Part shown: positions 18,677-27,791 of the stretch, in pieces
Position numbering within the stretch: position 1 is the stretch's first letter
How the letters are laid out: each line of letters opens with the position of its first letter
Source: Phytoamicus setariae
Lineage (GTDB): Bacteria > Pseudomonadota > Alphaproteobacteria > Rhizobiales > Rhizobiaceae
Assembly: GCF_016722925.1 (NCBI RefSeq)
Contig: NZ_JAEQNC010000005.1
Span: 124,001 to 188,000, forward strand
Direction of reading: 5' to 3'
Length of the DNA stretch: 64,000 nucleotides
Notes under the pieces: generated by a model
Databases searched by the model: none
What the model was told of the DNA's origin: nothing
Seen by the model: the letters and a program-made list of their open reading frames with translations, nothing else
Position numbers and translations under genes: made by a program

Positions 18677-19016
18677 CACTCTGTTCCTTTTGCTGAAGTT
18701 CCTTCACATAGTCGCCCAGCTGATCGAGGCTCTCGTCCCAGAAACGGCGGTAGTCGCCGATCCAGCCCATCGCCTGGCGCAGTGGCTCCGCATTGAGCAC
18801 GACAGGACGAAACTGCTGCTGACGTCCGCGCGTCACCAGCCCTGCGCCTTCCAGCACCTTGAGATGCTTGGAGATCGTCGGCTGGGTCAACTTGAACGGC
18901 TCGACTAGTTCGTTGACCGTCGCCTGCCCCGCCGCCAGGCGTGCCAGGATTGCCCGGCGCGTCGGGTCGGCCAGTGCCCCAAAAACGAGGTCGAGCTGGG
19001 TGGCGGATTGTTGCAT
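18663..19016 (-). CDS. ArsR-family winged-helix repressor (SdpR/AHSA1-linked type)
   Basis: 117-residue DNA-binding protein. It begins LDLVFGALADPTRRAILARLAAGQATVNELVEPFKLTQPTISKHLKVLEGAGLVTRGRQQQFRPVVLN, the classical ArsR winged helix with recognition helix TQPTISKHLKVL. It lacks the CxC metal motif of arsenic or zinc sensors, so it is the non-metal subtype regularly found before AHSA1 genes. The C-terminal helix (WDESLDQLGDYVKELQQK) fits dimerisation. A palindrome and twin GGAAATATA repeats lie directly before its start, suggesting autorepression. Confidence 0.93.
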   Translation of the reverse strand: MQQSATQLDLVFGALADPTRRAILARLAAGQATVNELVEPFKLTQPTISKHLKVLEGAGLVTRGRQQQFRPVVLNAEPLRQAMGWIGDYRRFWDESLDQLGDYVKELQQKEQSDEHQ

Positions 19017-19019
19017 TTT

Positions 19020-19045
19020 ATATTTCCATATAGCTATATTTCCAC
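19020..19045 (-). promoter_or_regulatory. Candidate ArsR operator with perfect palindrome
   Basis: ATATAGCTATAT (19028-19039) is a perfect 12-base palindrome 12 bases before the arsR start. On the minus strand it is framed by two copies of GGAAATATA. An AT-rich TATATA at 19050-19055 could be the -10 element of the same promoter. Confidence 0.6.
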
Positions 19046-19192
19046 TTATCTATATAACGATTTCAGCTTCAGGTCAATCTGGAGTGCGGATCCTTCCAGC
19101 ATTTCAGTTGGCGAAGTTGTCAATGGCTGGCAGTAGCCACCCGCCGTCAGCCGTGCAATGGTCACGCAATCGAACATTCCCTAAGGCGCCCT

Positions 19193-20074
19193 ATGGGCAC
19201 TCTTGGCACAAGAGCTTCAAACGGAGCGATATTGGACGCGATTGCCACAGACACCACGGTGCCCGATGCCGGACAGCATCCCCAACGCGCCAGGGGTACC
19301 GCCCGTCTGGTTGCCAAGTCGGCAGGCGACTGTACGCGTTTGCAGGTGTTCTATCAGGAAGGCGCTGCCAAGATGCGGATGCCGCAATCCTTCGACGGCA
19401 GGATGGAGGCGGTGCTGATCAACACAGCCGGGGGCCTGACAGGTGGCGACAGCATCGCGTGGCAGGTTGAAGCAGGCACAGGCACGTCGATCACCGTCAC
19501 CACCCAGGCCTGCGAGAGAATCTACAAGTCTTCAGGCGGAAATGCGGAAGTGAATTCAACGCTCACTGTCGGAGACGGAGCGGAATTGCACTGGCTGCCA
19601 CAGGAGACGATCCTTTTCAATCGGAGTGCACTGCAGCGTACGCTTGACGTCGATCTCGCCGAAACCGCCGAATTCGTCGCCCTGGAAGCCGTACTCCTCG
19701 GCCGCAAGGCGATGGGCGAAATCGTCCAGTCCGGTCACTTCCGCGACCGCTGGCGGGTGCGCCGCAACGGCGTGCTCATCCATGCCGAAGATGTGTGCCT
19801 GTCGGGCGATATCGAAGCCCTGACGGCGAGATCGCCAGTGCTCGCCGGCAACATGGCCTTTGCCACCCTGCTCTATTGCGGCCGCAGATCCGAGGTGCTG
19901 CTGCCAAAACTGCGCAGTCTGCTTGCAAACGGCACGGCAGCCGCCAGCCAGTGGAACGGCAAGCTGGTGGTCCGCTTCGTCGCCAGCGACGGTTATGCCC
20001 TCAGGAAAATTCTCATCCCGGCCATTTCGCTCTTGCGAAATGGCGAACCGCCACCGAAAGTGTGGAGCCTCTAG
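19193..20074 (+). CDS. ureD: Urease accessory protein UreD
   Basis: Scaffold that binds the apo-urease and receives UreF and UreG for nickel insertion. 293 residues. Family landmarks are RLVAKSAGDCTRLQVFYQEGAAKMRMP near residues 38-64, AVLINTAGGLTGGDSIAWQV, TTQACERIYKSSGGNAEV, the LHWLPQETILFNRS segment and DRWRVRRNGVLIHAED. The first gene of the urease cluster, divergent from arsR across 176 bases. The ATG at 19193 follows TAAGGCG. Gap to ureA is 87 bases. Confidence 0.95.
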   Translation: MGTLGTRASNGAILDAIATDTTVPDAGQHPQRARGTARLVAKSAGDCTRLQVFYQEGAAKMRMPQSFDGRMEAVLINTAGGLTGGDSIAWQVEAGTGTSITVTTQACERIYKSSGGNAEVNSTLTVGDGAELHWLPQETILFNRSALQRTLDVDLAETAEFVALEAVLLGRKAMGEIVQSGHFRDRWRVRRNGVLIHAEDVCLSGDIEALTARSPVLAGNMAFATLLYCGRRSEVLLPKLRSLLANGTAAASQWNGKLVVRFVASDGYALRKILIPAISLLRNGEPPPKVWSL

Positions 20075-20161
20075 ATCTGCGGTCCACACTGATTTGGTGC
20101 GGCGCGCAGTCCGGCGGCGACTGGTTTCTCTATTCATAGCATGATCTTTGCGGAGCGCTCG

Positions 20162-20464
20162 ATGAACCTCTCCCCTCGTGAAAAAGACAAGCTGCTGGTT
20201 GCGATGGCGGCAATGGTCGCCCGCAAGCGACTGGAGCGAGGCGTCAAGCTCAACTACCCCGAAGCCATTGCGCTGATCAGCGATTTCGTCGTTGAAGGTG
20301 CCCGCGACGGCCGCGCCGTTGCCGACCTGATGGAGGCGGGCGCCCATGTCATCACCCGCGACCAGGTGATGGAGGGCATCGCCGAAATGATCCACGACGT
20401 GCAGGTGGAAGCCACTTTCCCCGATGGCACCAAACTGGTGACCGTCCACGAACCCATCCGCTGA
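20162..20464 (+). CDS. ureA: Urease gamma subunit
   Basis: Smallest structural subunit of the three-chain bacterial urease that hydrolyses urea to ammonia and carbamate. 100 residues, exact family length, starting [35 protein letters not shown]. The start has GGAG six bases upstream; a frame extension of seven codons to 20141 is not family-like. The C-terminal [20 protein letters not shown] is characteristic. Followed by ureB 11 bases later. Confidence 0.97.
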   Translation: MNLSPREKDKLLVAMAAMVARKRLERGVKLNYPEAIALISDFVVEGARDGRAVADLMEAGAHVITRDQVMEGIAEMIHDVQVEATFPDGTKLVTVHEPIR

Positions 20465-20475
20465 GGAACCAGAAC

Positions 20476-20781
20476 ATGATCCCCGGTGAATTGATCCCCG
20501 CCCAGGGCGACATCGAACTCAATTCAGGCCGGCCGACAATAACCCTTGAGGTCGCCAATACCGGTGACCGGCCAATCCAGGTCGGCTCGCACTACCATTT
20601 CTACGAGACCAATGCCGGTCTTGACTTCGACCGGGAGAAAACGCGCGGCATGCGGCTGGATATTCCCTCGGGAACAGCCGTGCGCTTCGAGCCGGGCCAG
20701 AAACGGTCCGTGCAACTCATCCCACTTTCGGGAAAGCGCGAAGTCTATGGCTTCCGCCAGCAGGTGATGGGCAAACTGTAG
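20476..20781 (+). CDS. ureB: Urease beta subunit
   Basis: Second structural subunit. 101 residues, beginning [75 protein letters not shown]. The segment [10 protein letters not shown] is the family signature. Its end ([10 protein letters not shown]) is complete. It is followed by two non-urease-subunit genes before ureC. Confidence 0.97.
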   Translation: MIPGELIPAQGDIELNSGRPTITLEVANTGDRPIQVGSHYHFYETNAGLDFDREKTRGMRLDIPSGTAVRFEPGQKRSVQLIPLSGKREVYGFRQQVMGKL

Positions 20782-20806
20782 GCAAATCCATTTAGGGAGA
20801 AACCCG

Positions 20807-21229
20807 ATGAAGAATATTGCTTTTGCGTTCCTAGTTATTGCATCGGGCGCGAGCGCCGCGCTCGCCCAGGAAGACCCGCCTGTTGATTGCGCCAACGCCC
20901 AGACGCAGGCGGACATGAACCAGTGCTCCTATCAGGACTTCGAAACTGCCGACAAGGAACTGAATGCCGTCTACAAGCAGGCGCTCGCCAGCCAGGCAGA
21001 GGTCGACAAGGAGGCCGCCGAGATGGGACCTGACTATGTCGGCGCGGTCAAGGCGTTGAAAAAGGCCCAACGCGCCTGGATCGACTATCGCGACGGCCAT
21101 TGCGATGGCGTGGGCTACGAAGCGGTCGGCGGCTCCATGCAGCCGATGCTGATCAACGGATGCATGGCGACCCTCACGCAGACACGCACCAAGGAGCTCA
21201 AGGAACTGGTGCAGGGCATGGGAAACTGA
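20807..21229 (+). CDS. LprI-family (DUF1311) secreted protein inside the urease cluster
   Basis: 140 residues with a signal peptide (MKNIAFAFLVIASGASAALAQ). The mature part is a cysteine-containing helical domain (DCANAQTQADMNQCSYQDFETADKELNAVYKQAL, then LKKAQRAWIDYRDGHCDG), the pattern of the DUF1311/LprI family whose mycobacterial member inhibits lysozyme. Four cysteines could form two disulfides in the periplasm. It sits 25 bases after ureB and four bases before the next gene, with an AGGGAGAAACCC ribosome site, so it is transcribed with urease. Why a periplasmic protein travels with a cytosolic enzyme is not known; anti-lysozyme activity is untested here. Confidence 0.88.
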   Translation: MKNIAFAFLVIASGASAALAQEDPPVDCANAQTQADMNQCSYQDFETADKELNAVYKQALASQAEVDKEAAEMGPDYVGAVKALKKAQRAWIDYRDGHCDGVGYEAVGGSMQPMLINGCMATLTQTRTKELKELVQGMGN

Positions 21230-21233
21230 CCGG

Positions 21234-21878
21234 ATGGGACGCAGCGTCGTAATTGTCGGCAATGGAGCGATCGATCCGGGTCTAGGTAACGTGATCGATG
21301 CCGCCGACATTGTGATGCGTTTCAACGATTGCCGCTCTGTAGGCGCTGGGGGAAGCAAGACCGACATCGTCGTGGTCTGCAACACCGGACGCCCAGGCAA
21401 GGCGATGCTCGAAGGACCCGGCTGGAAGCAGAACCCGGCCGTGTCGTCTGCCTCGTCCATCTGGTGCGTGCGCGATCCCGCCCGATTTGCCGCGATGCGC
21501 GCGCCACTGGCGATCAGCCACCCTGAACTCGATGATTTCTGCGACGACTACACAGAAGGCTTTGCGGATTTCGCAAACCAGACCGGAAAGGCGTTGCATG
21601 TCATCCCGGCAACAACGCACGACCGACTGGACCGCGAGCTCGCGGCCTATGCACCAACGCCCTATGTCGTGCCGTCGACCGGCCTTGTTGCGCTTGCCGA
21701 AGTCCTCGGCGTGTTCCGCCTGCCCACCGACCGCGTCTCCATCGTGGGCTTCGGTCATCAGGGCTGGGAATGGCACCCATGGGAGGCCGAGCGGCAATGG
21801 GTGGAGGCCCGGATTGCCGAACGTAAGTTGAACCGTATTTTACAAGATAGATTGATGCGACCCGCCTCAGGAGCCTGA
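21234..21878 (+). CDS. Urease-operon accessory protein, GT29 (sialyltransferase)-like fold
   Basis: 214 residues, found in rhizobial urease clusters between ureB and ureC. The N-terminus [50 protein letters not shown] resembles the nucleotide-sugar binding start of family 29 glycosyltransferases (VGNG...I...D.V.RFN), and [13 protein letters not shown] plus [19 protein letters not shown] resemble the second conserved block (TGLxALxxA...xGFxxxG..W..E). No signal peptide. It is tightly packed (five bases to ureC), so it belongs to the urease operon. Whether it transfers a sugar or has become a nickel or urease helper cannot be decided from sequence. Confidence 0.82.
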   Translation: MGRSVVIVGNGAIDPGLGNVIDAADIVMRFNDCRSVGAGGSKTDIVVVCNTGRPGKAMLEGPGWKQNPAVSSASSIWCVRDPARFAAMRAPLAISHPELDDFCDDYTEGFADFANQTGKALHVIPATTHDRLDRELAAYAPTPYVVPSTGLVALAEVLGVFRLPTDRVSIVGFGHQGWEWHPWEAERQWVEARIAERKLNRILQDRLMRPASGA

Positions 21879-21883
21879 TCCCC

Positions 21884-23593
21884 ATGTCCTACAAGATGTC
21901 CCGTGCGGCTTACGCCTCCATGTTCGGCCCGACGACGGGAGACAAGGTGCGGCTTGCAGATACCGAGCTGCTCGTCGAGGTCGAGAAGGATTTCACCATC
22001 TATGGGGAAGAGGTGAAATTCGGCGGCGGCAAGGTCATTCGCGACGGCATGGGCCAGAGCCAGGCGACGCGCGCGCAGGGCGCCGTCGACACGGTCATCA
22101 CCAATGCGCTGATTGTCGACCACAGTGGCATTTACAAGGCCGATGTCGGGCTCAAGGACGGCCGCATCGCCGCAATCGGCAAGGCGGGAAACCCGGACAC
22201 GCAGCCGGGCATAACGATTATCGTCGGACCTTCGACGGAAGCGATCGCCGGCGAAGGCAAGATCCTGACCGCCGGCGGCATGGATGCCCATATCCACTTC
22301 ATCTGCCCCCAGCAGATCGAGGAAGCGCTGATGAGCGGCATAACCACCATGCTCGGCGGTGGCAGCGGCCCCGCACACGGCACGCTTGCCACCACCTGCA
22401 CCGGCGCCTGGCATATCGAGCGCATGATCGAGAGTTTCGACGCCTTCCCGATGAATCTTGCGCTGGCAGGCAAGGGCAATGCATCCCTGCCCGCAGCACT
22501 CGAGGAAATGGTGCTCGCGGGGGCGTCCTCGCTGAAGCTTCACGAGGACTGGGGCACCACGCCCGCCGCCATCGACTGCTGCCTGTCGGTCGCCGACGAA
22601 TATGACGTGCAGGTGATGATCCACACCGACACCCTCAACGAATCCGGCTTCGTCGAGGATACGATCGCCGCGATCAAGGGCCGCACGATCCATGCCTTCC
22701 ACACCGAAGGCGCGGGCGGCGGCCATGCCCCGGACATCATCCGCATTTGCGGCCAGCCGAATGTCATCCCGTCCTCGACAAATCCGACCCGGCCCTACAC
22801 ACACAACACGCTGGCCGAACACCTCGACATGCTGATGGTCTGCCACCATCTTAGCCCATCGATCCCCGAGGACATTGCGTTTGCCGAAAGCCGCATCCGC
22901 AAGGAGACCATTGCTGCCGAAGACATTCTGCATGACCTAGGTGCCTTCTCGATTATTTCCTCGGACAGCCAGGCCATGGGCCGCGTCGGCGAAGTGGCGA
23001 TCCGCACCTGGCAAACAGCCGACAAGATGAAGCGGCAGCGCGGTCCTCTCAAGGAAGAGACAGGCGACAACGACAACATGCGCGTCAGGCGCTACATCGC
23101 CAAATACACCATCAATCCGGCTATCGCCCATGGTCTCAGCCACGAGATCGGTTCGATCGAGGTGGGCAAGCGCGCCGACCTGGTTCTCTGGTCTCCGGCC
23201 TTCTTCGGCGTCAAGCCCGACATGGTGCTGCTCGGCGGCTCGATTGCGGCCGCGCCGATGGGCGATCCCAACGCTTCGATCCCGACGCCCCAGCCCATGC
23301 ACTACCGGCCGATGTTCGCCGCCTTCGGCAAGCTGCGCACCAATTCGTCGGTGACCTTCGTGTCGCAGGCGTCTCTGGATGCTGGGCTCACGCAAAAGCT
23401 CGGCGTCGCCAAAAAACTGCTGCCGGTCCGGAACACCCGCGGTGGAATTTCAAAGAAATCGATGATCCACAACGACCTGACCCCGCATGTCGAGGTCGAC
23501 CCGGAAACCTATGAAGTGCGCGCCGATGGCGTCCTGTTGACCTGCGAACCGGCGACCGTGTTGCCTATGGCGCAGAGGTATTTTTTGTTCTGA
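21884..23593 (+). CDS. ureC: Urease alpha (catalytic) subunit
   Basis: Carries the di-nickel active site. 569 residues, family length. Visible residues: nickel ligands in [12 protein letters not shown], the carbamylated lysine in [13 protein letters not shown], nickel/substrate histidines in [12 protein letters not shown]...[18 protein letters not shown], the mobile-flap motif [22 protein letters not shown], and the last metal aspartate in [13 protein letters not shown]. Begins [31 protein letters not shown]. Nothing is missing. Five bases after the GT29-like gene. Confidence 0.99.
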   Translation: MSYKMSRAAYASMFGPTTGDKVRLADTELLVEVEKDFTIYGEEVKFGGGKVIRDGMGQSQATRAQGAVDTVITNALIVDHSGIYKADVGLKDGRIAAIGKAGNPDTQPGITIIVGPSTEAIAGEGKILTAGGMDAHIHFICPQQIEEALMSGITTMLGGGSGPAHGTLATTCTGAWHIERMIESFDAFPMNLALAGKGNASLPAALEEMVLAGASSLKLHEDWGTTPAAIDCCLSVADEYDVQVMIHTDTLNESGFVEDTIAAIKGRTIHAFHTEGAGGGHAPDIIRICGQPNVIPSSTNPTRPYTHNTLAEHLDMLMVCHHLSPSIPEDIAFAESRIRKETIAAEDILHDLGAFSIISSDSQAMGRVGEVAIRTWQTADKMKRQRGPLKEETGDNDNMRVRRYIAKYTINPAIAHGLSHEIGSIEVGKRADLVLWSPAFFGVKPDMVLLGGSIAAAPMGDPNASIPTPQPMHYRPMFAAFGKLRTNSSVTFVSQASLDAGLTQKLGVAKKLLPVRNTRGGISKKSMIHNDLTPHVEVDPETYEVRADGVLLTCEPATVLPMAQRYFLF

Positions 23594-23618
23594 TCGATAT
23601 GGGGCAGCAATTCCCGGG

Positions 23619-24326
23619 ATGATCATGCCGACACGCACAGAGGCAAACATGGCAATACGCGTATGGCGGCGGCTCCTGACCGGAACTCTGCTCGTAGCGC
23701 TATTGATCGCGGTCGGTACATTCCTGCCACGCCCTCTTTGGCCAACTGCCGAAGCCGCCGGGTCTTCGACCGAGACACGGCAAATTCTCGTGCTCTCCAA
23801 TCCGATCCACACCGACATCGCCATTCCGGTGGACGCTGCCATCCGCGCCCGCTTCGGATTTTTGTCTGCAGCCGGCGTCCCGATCGACAATCCGGCCGTC
23901 AGGTATCTGGTCTTCGGTTGGGGTGGCCGTTCCTTTTACCTGGAAACACCGCGCTGGGCCGACCTCAAGCCGCTGCCGGTGCTCCGCGCACTGACCATCG
24001 ACAAATCGGTGATGCATGTCGATGTCGCCGGGATGCTACCGGTCGACGCGCCAGCGATCACGCGTCACGAGGTGGACGAGGCCGGCTTCGAACGCATGCT
24101 GGTCTTCATCCAGTCGAGCTTTGCGCTCGATAAGGAAACTCCAGTGCCGATTCCAGGTGCTGGCTACGGCCGCTACGACGCCTTCTTCGAGGCAAACGGA
24201 TTCTTCAACATCCTGGTCGGCTGCAATACATGGACGGCGTGGGCGTTGCGCGAGGCAGGCTTGCGCACAGGCCTCTGGAACCCGATACCGCAAACGCTCG
24301 CAGTTTCGCTCAAGCTCTACAACTAG
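23619..24326 (+). CDS. DUF2459 / urease-region conserved protein (TIGR02117 type)
   Basis: 235 residues, a family named for its frequent place next to urease genes. One N-terminal membrane helix or signal anchor (RLLTGTLLVALLIAVGTFLP), then a periplasmic domain with LSNPIHTDIAIPVDA, FGWGGRSFYLETPRWADL, GYGRYDAFFEANGFFNILVGCNTWTAWALREAGL and the end IPQTLAVSLKL. The combination of a His/Asp start, a tyrosine-rich middle and a late Cys (VGCNTW) recalls NlpC/P60-like papain folds, but that is inference. 25 bases after ureC. Its stop codon shares the CTAG tetranucleotide with the convergent hutC stop. Confidence 0.85.
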   Translation: MIMPTRTEANMAIRVWRRLLTGTLLVALLIAVGTFLPRPLWPTAEAAGSSTETRQILVLSNPIHTDIAIPVDAAIRARFGFLSAAGVPIDNPAVRYLVFGWGGRSFYLETPRWADLKPLPVLRALTIDKSVMHVDVAGMLPVDAPAITRHEVDEAGFERMLVFIQSSFALDKETPVPIPGAGYGRYDAFFEANGFFNILVGCNTWTAWALREAGLRTGLWNPIPQTLAVSLKLYN

Positions 24327-25075
24327 ATCTGGCCGGTCTGCGACGGCGTGAAGCGCGCCACAAGCTCGTGGCTCGAGCCGAGATAGGTGAGCCGGACATG
24401 GGTGATGAAGGTGCCCTGCATCGAGGTGCGACGCTCCACCACCAGACACGCTGAGCCCGGAGGGATAGAGAGCGCGCTGGCAATGTCATCGTCCGCCGCG
24501 ACTGCTTTGATCTTGTGCTCGGCCGCACTCCACGGTACCTGCTGCAGCAACCAACTGCCCGGCGCCGTGTCGGCAAATGTTTCTTCGGCAGCTTCCGGTA
24601 CGGCTGCCAGATTGATCAGGCGCTCCTCGAAGCAGAAGACCCGCTCTCCCGCATAGTGAAGCGCAGTCACCTCGACCACCTTGCCGGAGGCGGAAAGGTC
24701 GAGGAGGGCACGATCGTCGCTCGTCGCCTTGCGCATCTCCCGTGAGGCGCGTTTGTAACGATAGGTCTTGCCGAGCCCTTCGACCTCCTGCTTGATTTCA
24801 CTGATTTCAAGTACCGCCGACTGCGCGTGCGGCTGGATGACGAAACTGCCGGATTTCTTCCGCCGCTCGATCAACCCGGTCCTCGCCAGTTGGGCCATCG
24901 CCTTGTTGACGGTCATCCGCGAACAACCATATTGCTCGGCGAGTTCAAGCTCGAATGGCAGCCGGTGGCCGGGCGGCCACTCGCCGGACAAGATCCTGCC
25001 TTCGATTTCATTGACAATGCGCTGATGCAACGAAAGTTCGGTATTTGCGCCGGCAATCGTCTGAGACACTGTCAT
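24323..25075 (-). CDS. hutC: Histidine utilization repressor HutC
   Basis: GntR/HutC-family repressor that leaves DNA when urocanate binds. 250 residues: winged helix at the N-terminus (LSLHQRIVNEIEGRILSGEWPPGHRLPFELELAEQYGCSRMTVNKAMAQLARTGLIERRKKSGSFV) and a C-terminal UTRA ligand domain (EGLGKTYRYKRASREM... to ...FITHVRLTYLGSSHELVARFTPSQ). It lies 30 bases after hutF on the minus strand, so the two are one unit. A matching operator candidate is in the hutF-hutI divergent gap. Confidence 0.96.
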   Translation of the reverse strand: MTVSQTIAGANTELSLHQRIVNEIEGRILSGEWPPGHRLPFELELAEQYGCSRMTVNKAMAQLARTGLIERRKKSGSFVIQPHAQSAVLEISEIKQEVEGLGKTYRYKRASREMRKATSDDRALLDLSASGKVVEVTALHYAGERVFCFEERLINLAAVPEAAEETFADTAPGSWLLQQVPWSAAEHKIKAVAADDDIASALSIPPGSACLVVERRTSMQGTFITHVRLTYLGSSHELVARFTPSQTGQI

Positions 25076-25105
25076 CCAGTCCAGCTTTCCCCGTTTCCGA
25101 AGCGG

Positions 25106-26452
25106 CTACAAGCCAGCGACCAGTTCGCGCATGACGTTGCCGAACCGGGCCGAGACCTGCTCGCGCGCCACGTGCCGCCCGTCTCGAACCTGCTTGACGC
25201 CGCGCACCCACACGCAATCGATATCGGCTCCTTGCGCGAAAATAAAGCGGTCCAGAAGCCTGTCGTCTGTAAATTCCACATGCTTGGGGCGAAGACTTGC
25301 GAAATCCGCTGAATTGCCGACCTGCAACCCACTACTGGCGCCCATGGCTTGAGCGCCGCCCGAAACGGCGGCATCGAACAGCCGACGGCCGGTCGAACCG
25401 TTCGGCTGGGCGATGACGTTGCGGGCACGATGCGCCAGACGCTGGGAATACTCCAACTGCCGCAACTCATCGGCAATGCCGATCAGAATGTTGGAATCCG
25501 AGCCGATGCCCCAGGCGCCACCCGCATCCATGAAAGCGGCTGCCGGGAATGTGCCGTCACCCAGATTGGCTTCAGTGATCGGGCAAAGCCCGGCAACGGC
25601 GCCGCTTTGCGCCATGGCGCGCGTCTCGTCGTCGGTCATGTGGGTGGCGTGGATCAGGCACCAGCGCGCATCGACGTCAAAATTTTCCAATAGCCACTCG
25701 ACCGGACGCCGCCCCGACCAAGCGATGCAATCCTCGACTTCCTTGACTTGTTCAGAAATGTGGATGTGGATCGGCCCATCCGGCATCAACGGCAGCACCG
25801 CGCGCAGTGAGTCCGGCGTCACCGCCCTCAGGCTATGCGGTGCGATACCCAGATTGGCACCATCGGTCCTGCCGACGATTGCCCGGCAGGCTTCCAGCAG
25901 CCGGGCGTACCGGTCAGGGGTATTGATGAAACGCCGCTGGCCTTCGGCTGGCTCGGCACCGCCGAAGCCGGAATTGGCATAGTAGACCGGCAACAAGGTG
26001 AGGCCAATGCCGGTTTGCGCCGACGCTGCGGCAACTCTTGCAGCCATCTCGGCAAGATCGGCATAGGGTTCGCCCGACTTGTCATGATGCAGGTAGTGGA
26101 ACTCGCCAACGCGGGTAAACCCGGCTTCGAGCATTTCCATGTAGAGCTGGCTGGCGACGGCCTCGACCTGCTCCGGCGCCATCGACAGCGCGAAGCGATA
26201 CATGATGTTGCGCCAACTCCAGAAGGAATCGTCACCCGGGCCGCGCGTCTCCGCCAGACCCGCCATTGCCCGCTGGAATGCATGGCTGTGAAGGTTGGCC
26301 ATACCGGGCACAATCAGCTTGTGGATTTCATCGCCCGCGACCGGCTGCTGGTTGGCTTCGATCGCGGTAAAACGACCTTCGGACGCCGTCATCCTCACAT
26401 TGTCGAGCCAGCCCGACGGCCCCAGTGCACGTTCCGCAAATACCACCGCCAT
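25106..26452 (-). CDS. hutF: Formimidoylglutamate deiminase
   Basis: Amidohydrolase that converts N-formimidoyl-L-glutamate to N-formyl-L-glutamate plus ammonia, the fourth step of the five-step hut route. The ATG at 26452 has a strong GGGAGG site and gives 448 residues; the 30-codon upstream extension is rejected. Metal ligands: NLHSHAFQRAM (HxH), HIHISEQVKEVEDC, CLIHATHMTDDE, and IGSDSNILIGIADELR. Divergent from hutI across 112 bases, cotranscribed with hutC. Its presence with hutG shows the organism uses the deiminase/deformylase branch rather than one-step HutG formiminoglutamase. Confidence 0.96.
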   Translation of the reverse strand: MAVVFAERALGPSGWLDNVRMTASEGRFTAIEANQQPVAGDEIHKLIVPGMANLHSHAFQRAMAGLAETRGPGDDSFWSWRNIMYRFALSMAPEQVEAVASQLYMEMLEAGFTRVGEFHYLHHDKSGEPYADLAEMAARVAAASAQTGIGLTLLPVYYANSGFGGAEPAEGQRRFINTPDRYARLLEACRAIVGRTDGANLGIAPHSLRAVTPDSLRAVLPLMPDGPIHIHISEQVKEVEDCIAWSGRRPVEWLLENFDVDARWCLIHATHMTDDETRAMAQSGAVAGLCPITEANLGDGTFPAAAFMDAGGAWGIGSDSNILIGIADELRQLEYSQRLAHRARNVIAQPNGSTGRRLFDAAVSGGAQAMGASSGLQVGNSADFASLRPKHVEFTDDRLLDRFIFAQGADIDCVWVRGVKQVRDGRHVAREQVSARFGNVMRELVAGL

Positions 26453-26499
26453 GACAACCTCCCGACAGATTCTGCACAAATGCCGCTTGCGTTTCGGCA

Positions 26500-26520
26500 C
26501 ATTAAGTATATACATATTAC
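26500..26520. promoter_or_regulatory. Candidate HutC operator between hutF and hutI
   Basis: The sequence TAAGTATATACATA (26503-26516) contains the perfect palindrome GTATATAC (26506-26513) with TA matched again on both outer sides. HutC sites are palindromes around a GTATATAC-like core. It lies 51 bases from the hutF start and 52 bases from the hutI start, where one bound repressor could block both promoters. Confidence 0.65.
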
Positions 26521-26564
26521 CCAGCGACTGAAGATGCAACAAAAAACACGGGGAAGCATATCTT

Positions 26565-27791
26565 ATGTCGAAGCTGGTTCAGATATGGGCGAATGGTTCC
26601 GTCGCGACCCTGGCAACAGGCCGTGAGGGACTGGGGATTATCGAAGACGGCGCGGTCGCCATTGAAGCCGGACGCATCCTCTATGCCGGCCCGCGATCAG
26701 GCCTGCCTGTCGCTCTCCGCGACAATGCCGAGGAAATCGATCTCGAAGGCCGCTGGGTCACGCCCGGCCTCATCGATTGCCACACCCATATCGTCCACGG
26801 CGGCAACCGCGCCCGTGAATTCGAGATGCGCCTAGAGGGCGCCAGCTACGAGGAAATCGCCCGCGCCGGCGGCGGCATCGTCTCATCGGTCAAGGCGACC
26901 AACGCGCTCAGCGTCGAAGAACTGATGAAGTCAGCGCTGCCCCGCCTCGATACGCTGATCTCCGAGGGCGTCACCACCATTGAAGTGAAATCCGGCTACG
27001 GGCTGAATATCGAGGCCGAGCTGAACATGCTGCGCGCCGCCCGGGCTCTCGAACTCGTTCGTCCCGTCCGCGTCGTCACTAGCTATCTTGCCGCCCATGC
27101 GACACCCGTCGAATACAAGGGCCGCAATGGCGAATACATAACCGATGTCGTGCTGCCGGGGATGGAGCAGGCGCATGCTGAAGGGCTGGTCGATGCAGTC
27201 GACGGCTTCTGCGAAGGCATTGCCTTCTCGCCGGCCGAAATTGCCCGCGTCTTCGATCATGCAAAAGCTCTCGGCATTCCGGTCAAGCTGCACGCCGAAC
27301 AGCTCTCCAATCTCGGCGGAACGAAGTTGGCGGCAGCCTATGGCGCGCTTTCTGCCGATCATCTCGAATATCTCGACAACGAAGGCATCGAAGCGATGGC
27401 CAAGGCCGGCACCGTCGCGGTACTGCTGCCGGGCGCGTTCTATGCCATTCACGAAAAGCAGAAGCCGCCGGTCGATGCGCTCAGAAAGGCAGGCGTGCCG
27501 ATCGCCGTCGCCACCGATTGCAATCCCGGCACATCGCCGCTCTCCTCACTGCTGCTGACCATGAACATGTCGGCGACATTGTTCGGACTGACTGTCGAGG
27601 AATGCCTTGTCGGCGCCACGCGCAATGCCGCCCGTGCTCTGGGGCTTCTCAGCGAGACCGGCACGCTCGAAGTCGGCAAATCCGCCGATTTGGCGATCTG
27701 GGACATCTCAAGTCCCGCCGAACTGGCTTATCGCATGGGCTTCAATCCGCTGCATGCACGTATTTTCAAGGGTGAAAGGTTCGATCGATGA
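26565..27791 (+). CDS. hutI: Imidazolonepropionase
   Basis: Hydrolyses 4-imidazolone-5-propanoate to N-formimidoyl-L-glutamate, step three of histidine breakdown. 408 residues of the amidohydrolase fold. Metal site [45 protein letters not shown]; further ligands in [28 protein letters not shown] and [12 protein letters not shown]. First gene of hutIHGUD on the plus strand, with a GGGGAAG site upstream of the ATG. The last four bases overlap the hutH start (ATGA). Confidence 0.97.
   Translation: MSKLVQIWANGSVATLATGREGLGIIEDGAVAIEAGRILYAGPRSGLPVALRDNAEEIDLEGRWVTPGLIDCHTHIVHGGNRAREFEMRLEGASYEEIARAGGGIVSSVKATNALSVEELMKSALPRLDTLISEGVTTIEVKSGYGLNIEAELNMLRAARALELVRPVRVVTSYLAAHATPVEYKGRNGEYITDVVLPGMEQAHAEGLVDAVDGFCEGIAFSPAEIARVFDHAKALGIPVKLHAEQLSNLGGTKLAAAYGALSADHLEYLDNEGIEAMAKAGTVAVLLPGAFYAIHEKQKPPVDALRKAGVPIAVATDCNPGTSPLSSLLLTMNMSATLFGLTVEECLVGATRNAARALGLLSETGTLEVGKSADLAIWDISSPAELAYRMGFNPLHARIFKGERFDR

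Noticed and set aside
19041-19065. CTTATCTATATAACG considered as an eighth sulfur-island dyad
   Set aside because: It has TCTAT but not ATNGA seven bases later; better explained as the arsR promoter -10 region.
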